Of a DNA stretch of 64,000 nucleotides, positions 1 to 11,258 are shown piece after piece; position 1 is the first letter of the stretch; each line of letters begins with the position of its first letter. Below the pieces are notes generated by a model that saw only the letters and a program-made list of their open reading frames with translations, made no database searches and had not been told where the DNA came from. The stretch is from Silene latifolia. Lineage: Eukaryota > Streptophyta > Magnoliopsida > Caryophyllales > Caryophyllaceae. The stretch lies in assembly GCF_048544455.1 (NCBI RefSeq), contig NC_133538.1, forward strand, positions 24,881,469-24,945,468, given 5' to 3'. Both the position numbers and the translations under genes were made by a program.

Positions 1-760
1 TCCAGCACTAGTCTAGGACGATCCCGACTCCGATTAACCCGGATATAGGACGGATCAGATGACTATTTCTTCATTCAAAAATCATATTTGCAAAATGCCC
101 TACTAAGACAAATGGATCACGTTATCCACTATAAACCTAATACGGTAAATGGATGTTTAATTTCCGTCTTGCATGCAAATCAACCATAAATCCAACTTGA
201 CATCTTATACTTGATACTTGGATTAAATTAACCGACTTATAAATCTCTCACATGTTAGGTTTAAAATTATTGGATGCACATTCATGCATTTAAACCGTTT
301 TATCAACTTTTACATTCAACCAACCAAGATCGATCATTAGAGGCCGCTACCGCGGGCGGGATTGGGTGTCTGATTAAAGGGCTTCCCAATACGTACCTTC
401 ACCTCTTACTCAGAAACTTTGGATAGTGGACGACCTTATCCAGGCGTTTAGAGTCATTCTAGAGATAGAATGCTAAAGAGGGACGATTCCTTATCTTTAG
501 TACCTATGTCAAATACTGCTTTGTGCTTCGTTTGACCGAGGTATAAAGTGGATTCGAACGGGTTCCAAGCATCCCACAAATGCTTGGTGGCGACTCCGAA
601 CATATCTAATCGTTTCGAGACCCTTACCGAGACGAAACCGACCGATCTAAAACGATCCGATCGAAAGCATTTTTACGCCGCCGAGCGTGGCTTTTAAAAG
701 ACCGTTGTATGTCCACAGATCGGCTGGGCTTGTAGGTGGGCCATGTCCACAGTTCTAAAA
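1..760. repeat. Probable Tat/Ogre-type LTR end and PBS remnant
   Basis: No open reading frame is visible. The stretch has higher GC content than its surroundings. A TGGCGACTCC motif at 588-597 resembles the primer binding site seen just after the 5' LTR of Tat/Ogre elements, complementary to a tRNA 3' end. The element body is missing. From 760 to 850 I see only AT-rich sequence. The assignment is from memory of the family and is uncertain. Confidence 0.35.
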
Positions 761-850
761 TGTGTTGAGAGAAAATAAGAGGGTCTAATCTAATGTGTGT
801 GTAAAATAATGAGAGAGTACAATATCCTTCACTCTAATAATACTAATATT

Positions 851-883
851 AACCATTATAATAATAGTAATAATAGTAGTAGT
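851..883. repeat. TAA/TAG microsatellite, left part
   Basis: An imperfect TAA/TAG trinucleotide run. It continues at 23,013 after the nested elements and was the landing site of solo LTR C. The last five bases, GTAGT (879-883), are repeated at 23,013-23,017 as the target site duplication. Confidence 0.85.
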
Positions 884-1241
884 TGATGCGTGTCCTAAAT
901 ATGATGTTTTACACCCTATTTCACACGCATTTCAGAGCTCAACTATGTAGTTTATGCTACTATTTTCCCTATTTCCGTCTACTTTCGTGTTTTTTGTGTA
1001 ATATTGCAGAAATGTGAAGAATCCAGCGGAAATCGAGCCGAATCCGTCCCTAAGTGCTTGGCATAGGATTTGACATGAAGATTTGACTCGGGAAATGAAC
1101 TTGGTGCGCGTAGCAAGGCCTGAAAGATATATTTTGCGAGAGTTTCAGAAGCGGATTACCAGCTAACTTGGTATATAGACTGACCTACATGGTCTATAGA
1201 CTCGAGAATCTTTGAAACAGTTGATCTAGAAAGAGCAATCA

Positions 1242-1271
1242 ATCGATTGATCGTCCCAGTGGTCGATCGAC
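1242..1271. repeat. Palindromic decamer pair in LTR C
   Basis: An intact GTCGATCGAC lies at 1,262-1,271. A degenerate copy about 20 bp upstream (1,242) differs only by transitions. Confidence 0.6.
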
Positions 1272-1353
1272 CACACCACGAAACTGACGCGCAAATTAAA
1301 AGATGAGAGTTAGAAGCCCACTTGTAATTAGGTTTTAGGGATAAGAATCACGC

Positions 1354-2621
1354 TGATACGTGCATATTCTATACACTTTATTTGCAAGTTTGGCACGTAT
1401 TTCCATGCATAATTGTTAGCTTAAGGCTACTATTTCTCCCGAAAGGGTTTACTTTGCATTTTCTATGATTTATTGTAGGAATGAGTGGAAGTAGGCTAAA
1501 TCAAGCCTTAATCGTCCTCCGGAGGCAGCTTTTGGGAAGCTTTGAAGAAGGGAGCTCGGATTCAACCACCTCGGGATGCGTGCTTGGAGTAAAGAGCTGA
1601 TTTGAAGAGAGAAAGAAGCCACTACACACTCGATCCGATCGATCGACCATGCCGCATGATCGATCGACTGTTGAAGTACAGCAGCTCTCGTTTGAAGTGA
1701 CCAGTCGATCGACCATGCTGATCAGTCGATCGACCAGTCTGCGAGCTGGGATTAATTCTTCGTGTTAGACTTTTAAAAGCCCAATTTGTAATTAACTTTT
1801 GGCATCGCTTATCAGTAGAACGCAGCGAGACTTTTAGGTTATGCTTTTCATTACTGAAGAACTTAGTTTTAGATCTAGCTTTGGGAACGGAAAACCCGGA
1901 ATTCAATTACGTTGTTCATCACTTTAATTAGTAAGTTTTTATGCAAATTCTTTCTTCCTTAATTTGCTGTTATTTCAATTCTTGTTTTTACCAATTTAAT
2001 TTCAGCAATTAAGTTCTTACCTTTTTCCTTAATTTCAATTCAATCATGTCAAACTTGTTCTTTGTTATCAATTTTGCAATTGTTTTAGTTTTGATTATGC
2101 ATAGCTAATTTTATTGATTGGGAATGAGGTGAGCCATGGCATAAATTAGGATTGTTTTGTTAGTATGAATTCTTCCGTATCGATCTTGGTGTCTTTTGAT
2201 AAGCCCTTTTACTAGATTGAAAGATTAGTAATTTAAATTATCATTAGATTGGAATTTCCTTTGAGCGAAAGCTTTGAGAAATTCTTGGGAACTAGAAGGC
2301 CGTAAGGTTAATTCGAGCATTGATCGAAAGGCTTGCTCATATTCCTTGAGACCGTATTATAGGACCTCTACTACCTTACTGACCTGACCTTAGCCATGGT
2401 GAACCGAAATTCCCGATCTTCCTTTTATCTGTTGAGAATTTCATTTCTTGCAATTAGTCATTAGAATCAACCAATTTCAAAACCCCCCATTTAATTGTAA
2501 CTTTTATAGACTGAAATAAGCAAATAGAATTGATCTTGTCTCTCTGTGGTTCGACCCTTACTATCACTAGGTATAGTTTTAGTTTGGAATTATAAATTTA
2601 ATTTTGATACAAAACGACGGT
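1354..2621 (+). repeat. 5' LTR of element A
   Basis: Starts TGATACGTGCATATTC, as does the 3' LTR at 20,596. Element B is inserted in it, so the last four bases (ATCA) lie at 11,072-11,075 after the duplicated ACGGT. Total length is about 1,272 bp. It contains two GTCGATCGAC-type pairs (1,639-1,668 and 1,704-1,734). Confidence 0.93.
1639..1734. repeat. Two palindromic decamer pairs in the 5' LTR of A
   Basis: TCGATCGAC occurs at 1,639 and 1,660, and GTCGATCGAC at 1,704-1,713 and 1,725-1,734. Each pair has a 21-bp start-to-start offset. Confidence 0.9.
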
Positions 2622-3201
2622 TGATACCCCTCGTTGTGAGTACCAAAGATAAAAATTATAATCTCCTATTAAGACTAATCTAGGCTAGTGGTAACAGGGT
2701 CGAACCACAAGGAGGCAGTTGTAAACTTTAGTTGATTTATGTTCAGTCTGAGGTAACTATTGTGGGGGTTGAATTGAATTGGTCGACGGCTAAAGTGAAC
2801 AAAGATAATAAACTAAGTAAACGAATTAAACAGATAAAAGAAGGGTACTAGGATGGTCGGGTCATTATAGCTTCGGCAAACTAAGTCGATCAATCAAACA
2901 CGGTAAGGCGGGAAATAAAGAGGTCCTCTCGGTCCACTCTTAACAAATAGCATCTCTCGATCTCGCTATAGGTCCCTAATGTCACTAATACTAACTTTCG
3001 TTAAAAAGTGATTAACGGTCTAAACTATACCTATCTTTCGATCTTAGCACAGTCTAGTCGATTTAATTGATGGTCTAATAACCTCCCCTACCTTTCGATC
3101 TAATGGGTCACCTAAATAGGTATCTAATCTGGTCGCATGCATTCAACTCGTCAAATACAAGATTAAATTCAATTAAAACGAATATGAACCCTACGAAGTC
3201 A

Positions 3202-3232
3202 GTCGATCGACTGAAGAGGTCAGTCGATCGAC
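3202..3232. repeat. Palindromic decamer pair, B left LTR
   Basis: GTCGATCGAC at 3,202-3,211 and 3,223-3,232, offset 21 bp, spacer 11 bp. Confidence 0.92.
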
Positions 3233-3740
3233 CAACACACGAGACAGTTCTCCCTAATCTAATGCCGCCTATGCCATAAATCGCCTACATCCTAGCACTA
3301 AAGAATTAGCTACTCATGATGAAAGTAATAACAATAATAATACTAATAACAATTAATGAATTCATGCTTAGAGTAAATAACAACAATGATGATATGATAA
3401 TTGGCTTTTGGGACACTAGCTATCAATTCTATACTAATAATCAAAGTAAAGCAATAAATTGAAACTAGGGCAGAAAGAATACCGAGATTCAAGAGGAAAG
3501 ATTAAGAACAAGGGTAGAATTCCAATGCTAAAATTGATAACCCAAACCCTAGTTACTCGAAATAAACTAAAACTCAAGGCAATCGTATTGTGTTGAAAAC
3601 TTGGATAAAAACTTGATATCCAAATCGATGGTTTTATGTTACGTTATATAGCAATCAACGCAACATCTTATTTCCTAAACCTAAACTTCACGGGCTTCAA
3701 GATTCACGGTCTTTCAATTCACGTCTGGAATAGAAATCTG

Positions 3741-3842
3741 GTCGATCGAATGCTAATGCGGGTCGATCGACTGCTCCTCAGCAAACAGTGGCTTCTGGAA
3801 CCCGAGCATTGGTCGATCGACTGAAGGTGGTAGTCGATCGAT
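3741..3842. repeat. Two palindromic decamer pairs, B left LTR
   Basis: Motif starts at 3,741 and 3,762 (first copy ends GAA) and at 3,812 and 3,833. Both offsets are 21 bp. Confidence 0.9.
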
Positions 3843-4126
3843 CAGATGAGCTGCTACTTGACTTCTTTATTCTCGTGGATTCGTCTTTTGGGCCTTGAAT
3901 TGCGCACCAAGCTCGTTCCTTAAGTGATTCCTTTACGTCATTTGCAATGCAGATTACTCGGGGACGGATTTGGCTTGATTTCCCGTTGAATTCTTCACAT
4001 TTCTGCAATAATGTACAAAATATGGAAGTAGACGGAAATAGGGAGAAATGTAGCATAAACTACAAGAATGAGCTCTGAAATGCGTGTAAAATGGGATGTA
4101 AAACATCATATAAAAGACACGCATCA

Positions 4127-4165
4127 AACTTCCCCAAACCAAACTCTTGCTTGTCCCCAAGCAAG
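4127..4165 (-). other. B terminal polypurine tract with flanking hairpin
   Basis: On the minus strand an 8-bp stem, CTTGCTTG/CAAGCAAG with a GGGA loop (4,146-4,165), is followed by the purine-rich GGTTTGGGGAAGTT (4,127-4,140), which abuts the LTR. The tract is where plus-strand DNA synthesis would start. The same arrangement is seen in element A at 20,558-20,595. Confidence 0.8.
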
Positions 4166-4819
4166 AACTAGACTCGATCTAATGACCTAATGGAACGAGT
4201 TCAATCTCAGAGCGAATTGTCAACTGTAAAGCCTAAACCAGTTTAATGCATAGCCAACAATCAACTAGTGTATGAATCATGCAAACGAATTATAAAGTCG
4301 TCAAAAACTACGCCGCACCTTTGACTATAGAGACTTATCAAATTGGACTCTCGCGGGTCGCTCAAATCACTCAATAAGCACAGGTGATATATATGTAAGA
4401 TAGAAGGAAGTAATTTTGTAGTGACTCTCACCTAACTACGACCTATGAAAACACGCCAAAGCAATAAAACATGAAAGTGACCTCTACGACCGTACATACG
4501 CATTCCAACCGAACAGATGACCAATGACACATGCCGAGGTATATATGGGATATGTGAGGTATGGGTAAGAAGAGGCAAAACATTTTATGGTGAAGTGGAG
4601 GTACAGGTGATCAAGCTAGTACCAAAACGGAACCAAAGGACAACATCCAACTTCCTTCTCATAAACAAATGAAACGGTGCTATAGCAAGCACAAAACTCA
4701 CAATCTCCAAACTATCAAATCAATAAAACTCCCCATAGGATGTAAATGAAACATGGGAGCAAAAATCGCCAAAAGATAGGGATTAAATTATGCGAATTGA
4801 TCTCTTTTCTCGAATCTCA

Positions 4820-4850
4820 GTCGATCGACCATATTTGGCAGTCGATCGAC
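4820..4850. repeat. Palindromic decamer pair in B 3' region
   Basis: GTCGATCGAC at 4,820-4,829 and 4,841-4,850, offset 21 bp. Confidence 0.92.
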
Positions 4851-5625
4851 TGCTTAAACAGTACAGAACCTCTTTTTTTTTTTCTTTTTCGAATCATTTT
4901 TTTTCATTCATTTTTTTTTTCTTTCTTTTTCTTTTGTTTCTTTCTTTCTTTTTTCATTTCATTTCCCAACCGTCATCTCAACAGAGCATATGCCACCAAA
5001 AATGAGTAACAATCCTAAAAACTATGCTACTAGCTTGACAAAGGCAGGCTATGTGTAGGATGTAGTAAATAGGACAAAAAGGATATTTTTGGCAGTGTGG
5101 AGTTTATGGGCAAAATGAGAAAAGGAAACCTCTACCACATGTGTCAACAAACCACAGACCGAATGCATACAGGTATTAAGTAGATCAATTTCATATTCAT
5201 GCAAATTAAGGAAACATGTCTCATAAGGAGTACTACTCACATTCCTAAATGAACCGGTCATGAATGTCACCATTATAGGCTCTAAATCTCGAAAATATAA
5301 GTAGCTTGCCAATTTTCAAAGTCAAGTCTCAAGTCCAAAGAAGTAATTCAACGAAAACTCGTAGATATGCACTTATACGATTCTACTAATAACATGTTAA
5401 TCTAGCAAGGCTCAGGCAAAACAGTTGCAATTGCAGTATCATCCTTGAAATACTACCGTTCCGACTCGATCTATATGCTAAAATAAACGTGCATTTTTTG
5501 GAAATTTTTTTTGAAATTTTTCAATTTTTTTTTTTATGGATTTTTGTATTTATGAGAAATGAAATAAACAAATGCAAGACAGAAATGTAAACGTGAATGC
5601 AAGCAAATGATATGCGACGCAAAAC

Positions 5626-5662
5626 CCTTCCCCAAACCAAATCACACAATGTCCCCATTGTG
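5626..5662 (-). other. B internal hairpin plus purine tract (module 2)
   Basis: Stem CACAATG/CATTGTG with a four-base loop (5,645-5,662), next to CCCTTCCCCAAACCAAA (5,626-5,640 region), which is purine-rich on the minus strand. It is the counterpart of A's 19,009-19,046. Confidence 0.75.
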
Positions 5663-5768
5663 CAAAATCATGTAATGAAGAAAAGAGAAATGGGAATTTG
5701 CGAGAAAATAAATAAGCAAGACACAAAGGAAAGATATGGAACTCACAAGATTTTAAGCGCAGCAAAGG

Positions 5769-5802
5769 AAACCTCCCCAAACCAGCGTGAGCTAGGAGGT
5801 TT
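5769..5802 (-). other. B hairpin carrying a purine tract (module 1)
   Basis: Eight-base arms AAACCTCC (5,769-5,776) and GGAGGTTT (5,795-5,802). The minus strand reads GGTTTGGGGAGGTT through one arm. It is the counterpart of A's 18,877-18,910. Confidence 0.65.
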
Positions 5803-6025
5803 CAATAGCCAGCAGTGCTACCAATAAGGACCTAAAAAGACAATTAAAAACTACGCATAAGACCGAAGAAAATAATTTTGAAGCGTAAAAATTGTGCACA
5901 AATGAGACAATAGAAGAAATAGATAATTCGACGGAAAATAAAGTGGAGTAGAAGACTCCCTTGGGTCCGCATATCGACCAAACACAGCAGGGGAGAGGTC
6001 GTGAACGAATATAGCAGCGGCAGTG

Positions 6026-6130
6026 GTCGATCGACTAAGGAGATCAGTCGATCGACTGTGGGTGTGAACATGTAGCTCTTGTAAACCTCACCAATTCAGT
6101 CGATCGATCGATGGTGCCATCGATCGATCG
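6026..6130. repeat. Two decamer pairs in B 3' region
   Basis: GTCGATCGAC at 6,026 and 6,047 (offset 21). Extended CGATCGATCG forms at 6,101 and 6,121. Confidence 0.85.
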
Positions 6131-6408
6131 CAAACATCTTCTTTGGCGTCTTATTTCTTCGTAATTGCTCAATGATTTGAGCTAACAAACTCCAAATACC
6201 TGCAAACGCACAATATTACGCGCCCAAAATTGCGCAAAACCCAGAACGAAGTCTAAAGTACTTAAAGATCCTAAGCAAAATAAAATAAAAGCGAAGTTTT
6301 CGCGCACACAAAAAAGCAATAAAATTGTCTTAACAAAGCAAATAAAGAGAAGTTTGCAACGAGCTTGATCAACTAATAGTTGATCAAGAAGGACCACGAT
6401 ATGGCCCA

Positions 6409-6778
6409 CTTCATCGGCTTCGGCTACTAGAGGTAGCCTCATAGGTGCTCATCTTATCGGTTGCACCCCTCTCGGTTTTCGGAGGAGAGCTCAATGGATC
6501 AACTTCGTCATCTCCCCAATCAAGGACTCCCTCGGAATCGTCGGAATCCGGATCGCCCATCTCACCTTGGCTGGCTCATCTTCCACTTCCTCATCAGTCC
6601 CATAGCTTAGGCATCCAAGACCTCCTCTTTGAATGATAGGCTTTGTCGCAGCTGGAGCATCCAACGGCTCTTCCTTCCCCAAACCAGCTCCTGCATTATC
6701 TAAAATAACAGATTCTTCCTCCTTCTTGCTCCCAATCCGGGGCGGAGGGGTTAACACAAAGCAGAGTAATAGGGACAA
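6409..6778 (-). pseudogene. Acidic tail frame of element B
   Basis: Two overlapping minus-strand frames follow the protease remnant directly. They are rich in Glu, Asp, Ser and Pro (for example EEVEDEP and DPDSDDSEG), and the second ends a few codons after MSTYEATSSSRSR. No domain is recognised. It could be the remains of the acidic C terminus of a deleted 3' gene, since the env-position gene in element A also ends in an acidic Ser/Glu/Asp tail, but this is inference. Confidence 0.35.
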
Positions 6779-8134
6779 ATCGATTCAGGAAGCACAAAGT
6801 ACGATCTCTTTTCAGAGACCGTATTACAAGTAACAGGCCACATGGCGTCCTTCTTTTTAGCAGGTTGGGCAAAAATGATAGAATGTTTCCCAACCTTGAA
6901 GGTCAAGGTTCCTAAACCGACGTCAATAACTGCACCAGCAGTGTCTTGGAAACGCCTACCTAAGATGATCGGTATATGGGCATCCTCAGGCATGTCAAGG
7001 ACAACAAAGTCAACAGGGAAGAAAAACTTCCCTATTTGGACGGGTATGTCCTCTAGGACTCCTATAGGCTCGACCGCAGACCGGTCAGCCATCTGAACTG
7101 TCATGTCTGTGATAGCAAATCGGGTCAACTTGAGCTTCCTAGCTAGACTCAAGGGCATGACACTTATGCTAGCTCCTAGGTCGCATAATGCTTTCTCAAT
7201 TGAGAAGGTACCTATGCTGCAAGGAACTTAAAAACTGCCCGGGTCTTCTAACTTATGGGGCGCAGTGTGAGACAAGTAGGAACAAGACTCTTTAGTTAAC
7301 GCAACAGTGTGAACATGTTCAAGCGATTTTTTCTTTGACAACAACTGTTTCATAAATTTAGTATATGCTGGCACTTGGTTAACTAACTCAAGGAAGGGTA
7401 CCTGAACATTTAAGCTACGAATAAATTTCTCAAATTTACTAAAAGATACCTGTTCCTTCGTCGGCACGAGTCTCTCCGGATATGGGGCTATAAGGAGTAC
7501 CTTAGCCCTCTCCTCTAAATCGCGTGTGCCGGTATCCTTGGACTTAGGCTGAAAGTCCGTTACCTTCTCTTTGTTGAAGCTAGACCTCTCCTCAGACCGT
7601 CTCAAATGAGAACCATTAACCGTCATTGGATCAAACTTGAGCCGGATCGACCCATCAAGACTCAATTCCGCTAAAATCTTGGGATCGTGGTACCCGAAAC
7701 AAGTGGTCCCGTAGATTATTTGGCATCAAAGGACGAAATTCTTCAAATCGCAGCCGATCTCGCCGATCGACCACTCTCCTCGCCGATCGACCGAGATGTA
7801 CTGATTCCGAAGCTCCTGTAACTCGTGTTTCGATCGATCGAGTAGGTATGTCGATCGATCGATCAAATACCCGCGACGTCTTTTTCTTTGATTTGTTCGT
7901 TGAAGCTTTCTCTTGACTTGTTTCCGGCTCATCCTTTCCAACAGCATCCTCAACCATGGCAGGACCATCAAGGGTGGACCCGCTCCTCAAAGTGATGGCA
8001 TTTAAGGTCTCCTTTTGTTCCGGTTGAGTGGGCAAGTGTCCGGGAGCTCGAGTGTTATTTTTGCTAGCCAATTGAGCTATTTGGCTTTCCAGTAGCTTCA
8101 TCCCGGCCTCTCTTGCTTGGGACTCCTTTAGCAA
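6751..8134 (-). pseudogene. Element B gag C-terminal region and aspartic protease, broken
   Basis: Reads from 8,134 down. First comes the gag C-terminal linker with the Athila-type 'NAITLRSG' motif and a stretch encoding (V/I)DR and SID peptides from the palindromic decamers. Next is a conserved pre-protease segment containing PYPERL. The retroviral-type protease follows, with active site CDLGAS at about 7,165-7,200 and the flap-region IPIILGR. Breaks seen: a frame change near 7,660 and an in-frame TAA at 7,228-7,230 just before the protease. The protease would cut the gag polyprotein in the particle. Downstream, where RT should start, the family sequence ends. Confidence 0.8.
7762..7862. repeat. 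Decamer cluster inside B gag
   Basis: CCGATCGACC at 7,763 and 7,783 and TCGATCGA at 7,830 and 7,851, offsets 20 and 21 bp. They code for short DR/SID peptides in the gag linker. Confidence 0.85.
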
Positions 8135-8173
8135 CAGATTCTTGAGCTCGGAAAATTCAGAACTCTGTGATTG

Positions 8174-9425
8174 TTACTGCTGCGGCACATAAGGAGGTTT
8201 CTGGTATTGTTGTTGCTTTTGGTGAGGGGGCACATAGGGTTGTTGCTGCGGCGGATGTTGGGTTGGATTTTGGACATTTTGGCTCCTCCAACTCAAGTTT
8301 GGGTGGCTTGGCTCGTAGTAGGTGTTTGTCTGCCTATAGTGTTGAAAGGCGCGCAAGATTCAAAGGACTAGGCGGTTTTTCGAGACATGGCCCTCAACTC
8401 CACACCTTCACGCACGAAGGCACCGTCCGACACAGAATTGACTTGGTATATCCCACCTTTAGAAGCTCCTCCTAGCTCATACTTGTCAAATCTCGCGGTG
8501 AGAGCCTCAAGTGCAGCAACAGAGGAAGATTCAGCAGCTCTCCTCTGGTTCCCTCTCGAATTCCCATACTCGGCCTTGTGGGTAGCTAGATCGTCAATGA
8601 TCTTCCACCCCTTGGTTGCTCCCAAGTTTTAAGCGAATCTTCCATTGGCTGCAGCATCCAAAATGGCCCTCTGATCGTCTTACAACCCATTGTAGAAATG
8701 ATTGCACAAACTCCACTTTTCGAACCCATGGTGCGGTATGGTTCGCACCAACTTCTTGAATCGGACCCATGCTTCATGGAAATTCTCATCTGGCCCTTGT
8801 TTGAAGCCCGTGATTTGAGCTCTAATAGCGATCGTCCTTGAAGCAGAGAAGTACTTCTTGTAGAACGCTAATGCCAATGTATTCCAATCAGTGATCTCCT
8901 GAGCGGTTCGGTCCAAATCTCTATACCACTCCCTTGCAGCATCACGGAGGGAGAAGATGAACATGGTCTCCTTGATTTGATCCTGGGTCACGCCAGCTGG
9001 TGGGGGAATGGAGCAGCAGTAGTCAATAAAGGTCTCCATATGCCTTGCCGCATCTTCATTTGCAGCTCCCCAAACCGATTTCTCTCGACCATAGTAATGT
9101 AAGCAGGCTTTGGTTCGAATTTCCTGGCATCTCCCGGTAATTCGAACCCCTTGTACAAGTTATCGACTGTCGGCTCAGAATAACTAGCTATACTTGCTTC
9201 CTCGGCCATGACTGGAATTTCCAGAGAAGTAACTGTCTCAGCTGAAGAGGTGGAAACGGGTGAAGACTGTGGGTCTTCTTCGAACAGATCGTTCTCGTGA
9301 TAGCTTGACAGAGTACTCAGCTCTTCCTCTGTCGGTAATACTCTTTGTGTTCGTCTCAACTCGCGCAAGGATCTTTCAAGCTCAGGGTTCAACGGTACTA
9401 ATTCTCCACCCTGTGACCTGCGCAT
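8174..9425 (-). pseudogene. Element B gag (capsid region), broken
   Basis: Starts with an ATG at 9,425 about 120 bases after the primer site. The N-terminal part (9,425-8,988) ends in a NRFGG-like segment. The capsid-like core continues in another frame (9,039-8,680) with the family motifs AAREWYRDL, ALAFYKKYF and FHEAWVRFK. A third piece (8,625-8,368) and a Pro/Gln-rich piece with HPNLSWRSQN (8,356-8,174) follow. A degenerate Cys-rich stretch near 8,390 may be what remains of the zinc knuckle. At least three frame breaks make it non-functional. Gag would form the virus-like particle. Confidence 0.82.
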
Positions 9426-9530
9426 AAGAAGAAACTACAAAAAGAAAATAAGAAAAGTTTAAGGAACAGATGTCCCTTAAACTAGGAAAGACTAAAAATA
9501 AAAACAACTAAAATTAGGACTATTGCCTCC

Positions 9531-9548
9531 CCAAGAACGGCGCCAAAA
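9531..9548 (-). promoter_or_regulatory. Primer binding site of element B
   Basis: The minus strand reads TGGCGCCGTTCTTGGGGA directly after the right LTR. The first ten bases match the complement of the plant tRNA-Asp 3' end, the usual Athila primer. The rest has drifted. Confidence 0.8.
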
Positions 9549-10143
9549 TTTGATACCCGTCGTTGTGAGTACCAAAGATAAAATTTATAATCTCCTATTA
9601 AGACTAACCTAGGCTAGTGGTAACAGGGTCGAACCACAAGGAGGCAGTTGTAAACTTTAGTTGATTTATGTTCAGTCTGAGGTAACTATTGTGGGGGTTG
9701 AATTGAATTGGTCGACGGCTAAAGTGAACAAAGATAATAAACTAAATAAACGAATTAAACAGATAAAAGAAGGGTACTAGGATGGTCGGGTCATTATAGC
9801 TTCGGCGGCAAAAGAAACTAAGTCGGTCCAATCAAACACGGTGTAAGGCGGGAAATAAAGAGGTCCTCTCGGTCCACTCTTAACAAATAGCATCTCTCGA
9901 TCTCGCTATAGGTCCCTAATGTCACTAATACTAACTTTCGTTCTGAAAAGTGATTAACGGTCTAAACTATACCTATCTTTCGATCTTAGCACAGTCTAGT
10001 CGATTTAATTGATGGTCTAATAACCTCCCTACCTTTCGATCTAATGGGTCACCACGAAATAGGTATCTAATCGGTCGCATGCATTCAACTCGTCAAATAC
10101 AAGATTAAATTCAATTAAAACGAATATGAACCCTACGAAGTCA

Positions 10144-10174
10144 GTCGATCGACTGAAGAGGTCAGTCGATCGAC
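10144..10174. repeat. Decamer pair, B right LTR
   Basis: GTCGATCGAC at 10,144 and 10,165, offset 21 bp. Confidence 0.92.
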
Positions 10175-10681
10175 CAACACGCGAGACAGTTCTCCCTAAT
10201 CTAATGCCGCCTATGCCATAAATCGCCTACATCCTAGCACTAAAGAATTAGCTACTCATGATGAAAGTAATAACAATAATAATACTAATAACAATTAATG
10301 AATTCATGCTTAGAGTAAATAACAACAATGATGATATGATAATTGGCTTTTGGGACACTAGCTATCAATTCTATACTAATAATCAAAGTAAAGCAATAAA
10401 TTGAAACTAGGGCAGAAAGAATACCGAGATTCAAGAGGAAAGATTAAGAACAAGGGTAGAATTCCAATGCTAAAATCGATAACCCAAACTCTAGTTACTC
10501 GAAATAAACTAAAACTCAAGGCACTGTATTGTGTTGAAAACTTGGATAAAAACTTGATATCCAAACTGATGGTTTTATGTTACGTTATATAGCAATCAAC
10601 GCAACATCTTATTTCCTAAACCTAAACTTCACGGGCTTCAAGATTCACGGTCTTTCAATTTACGTCTGGAATAGAAATCTG

Positions 10682-10783
10682 GTTGATCGACTGCTAATGC
10701 GGGTCGATCGACTGCTCCTCAACAAACAGTGGCTTCTGGAACCCGAGCATTGGTCGATCGACTGAAGGTGGTAGTCGATCGAC
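10682..10783. repeat. Two decamer pairs, B right LTR
   Basis: Motif starts at 10,682 (GTTGATCGAC, one change) and 10,703, then 10,753 and 10,774. Offsets are 21 bp. Confidence 0.9.
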
Positions 10784-11080
10784 TGTATGAGCTGCTACTT
10801 GACTTCTTTATTCTCGTGGATTCGTCTTTTGGGCCTTGAATTGCGCACCAAGCTCGTTCCTTAAGTGATTCCTTTACGTCATTTGCAATGCAGATTACTC
10901 GGGGACAGATTTGGCTTGATTTCCCGTTGAATTCTTCACATTTCTGCAATAATGTACAAAATATGGAAGTAGACGGAAATAGGGAGAAATTTAGCATAAA
11001 CACAAGAATGAGCTCTGAAATGCGTGTAAAATGGGATGTAAAACATCATATAAAAGACACGCATCAACGGTATCAAATTT

Positions 11081-11098
11081 TAGCGCCGTTGCCGGGGA
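11081..11098 (+). promoter_or_regulatory. Primer binding site of element A
   Basis: TAGCGCCGTTGCCGGGGA starts six bases after the LTR end at 11,075. It matches the complement of the plant tRNA-Asp 3' end except for A in place of G at base 2. Confidence 0.88.
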
Positions 11099-11258
11099 GA
11101 CGGTGTAATTCTGTTTGCTTTATTTTTAGTTTATTTTTCTTGTCTCAAGGAACTTTGGTTCCTTGAGGCCGTTGCTTACCTTTGCTTCTAGTTTTGCTTT
11201 TGCACAGTTAGAAGACAGGTTTTGAGAGGAAGACTTGAGTACTCTCAGTTTGGTGAAC

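Larger units (their letters stand above)
2622..4126 (-). repeat. Left (3') LTR of element B
   Basis: A 1,505-bp LTR that matches 9,551-11,066 with short deletions, for example near 2,875 and 3,005. Carries palindromic decamer pairs at 3,202-3,232, 3,741-3,771 and 3,812-3,842. Confidence 0.92.
4166..6408 (-). other. B 3' non-coding region
   Basis: No credible gene. Holds pyrimidine-rich runs (4,870-4,970), two more hairpin/purine modules (5,626-5,662 and 5,769-5,802) and decamer pairs at 4,820, 6,026 and 6,099. It corresponds to the region between the last gene and the 3' LTR of element A, with comparable spacing. Confidence 0.7.
2622..11066 (-). mobile_element. Element B: pol-less Athila-like LTR retrotransposon
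   Basis: An 8,445-bp element with LTRs at 2,622-4,126 and 9,551-11,066. It starts TGATACC, ends ACACGCATCA, and is flanked by ACGGT (2,617-2,621 and 11,067-11,071). The purine tract lies next to the left LTR and the primer site next to the right LTR, so it reads on the minus strand. The internal region codes for a broken gag and protease only. No RT, RNase H, integrase or env-position gene is visible, and the protease leads directly into a short acidic reading frame and a 2.3-kb 3' region. It would have depended on another element, plausibly an A-like relative, for reverse transcription and integration. The LTRs differ by several small indels, so it is not recent. Confidence 0.9.
9551..11066 (-). 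repeat. Right (5') LTR of element B
   Basis: A 1,516-bp LTR starting TGATACCCGTCG and ending GACACGCATCA on the plus strand. It has the same decamer pairs as the left LTR, at 10,144/10,165, 10,682/10,703 and 10,753/10,774, all offset 21 bp. Confidence 0.92.

Noticed and set aside
4746-5009. Phe-rich frames with a membrane look
   Set aside because: Come from a long T-rich run in B's 3' region; no protein-like codon use.
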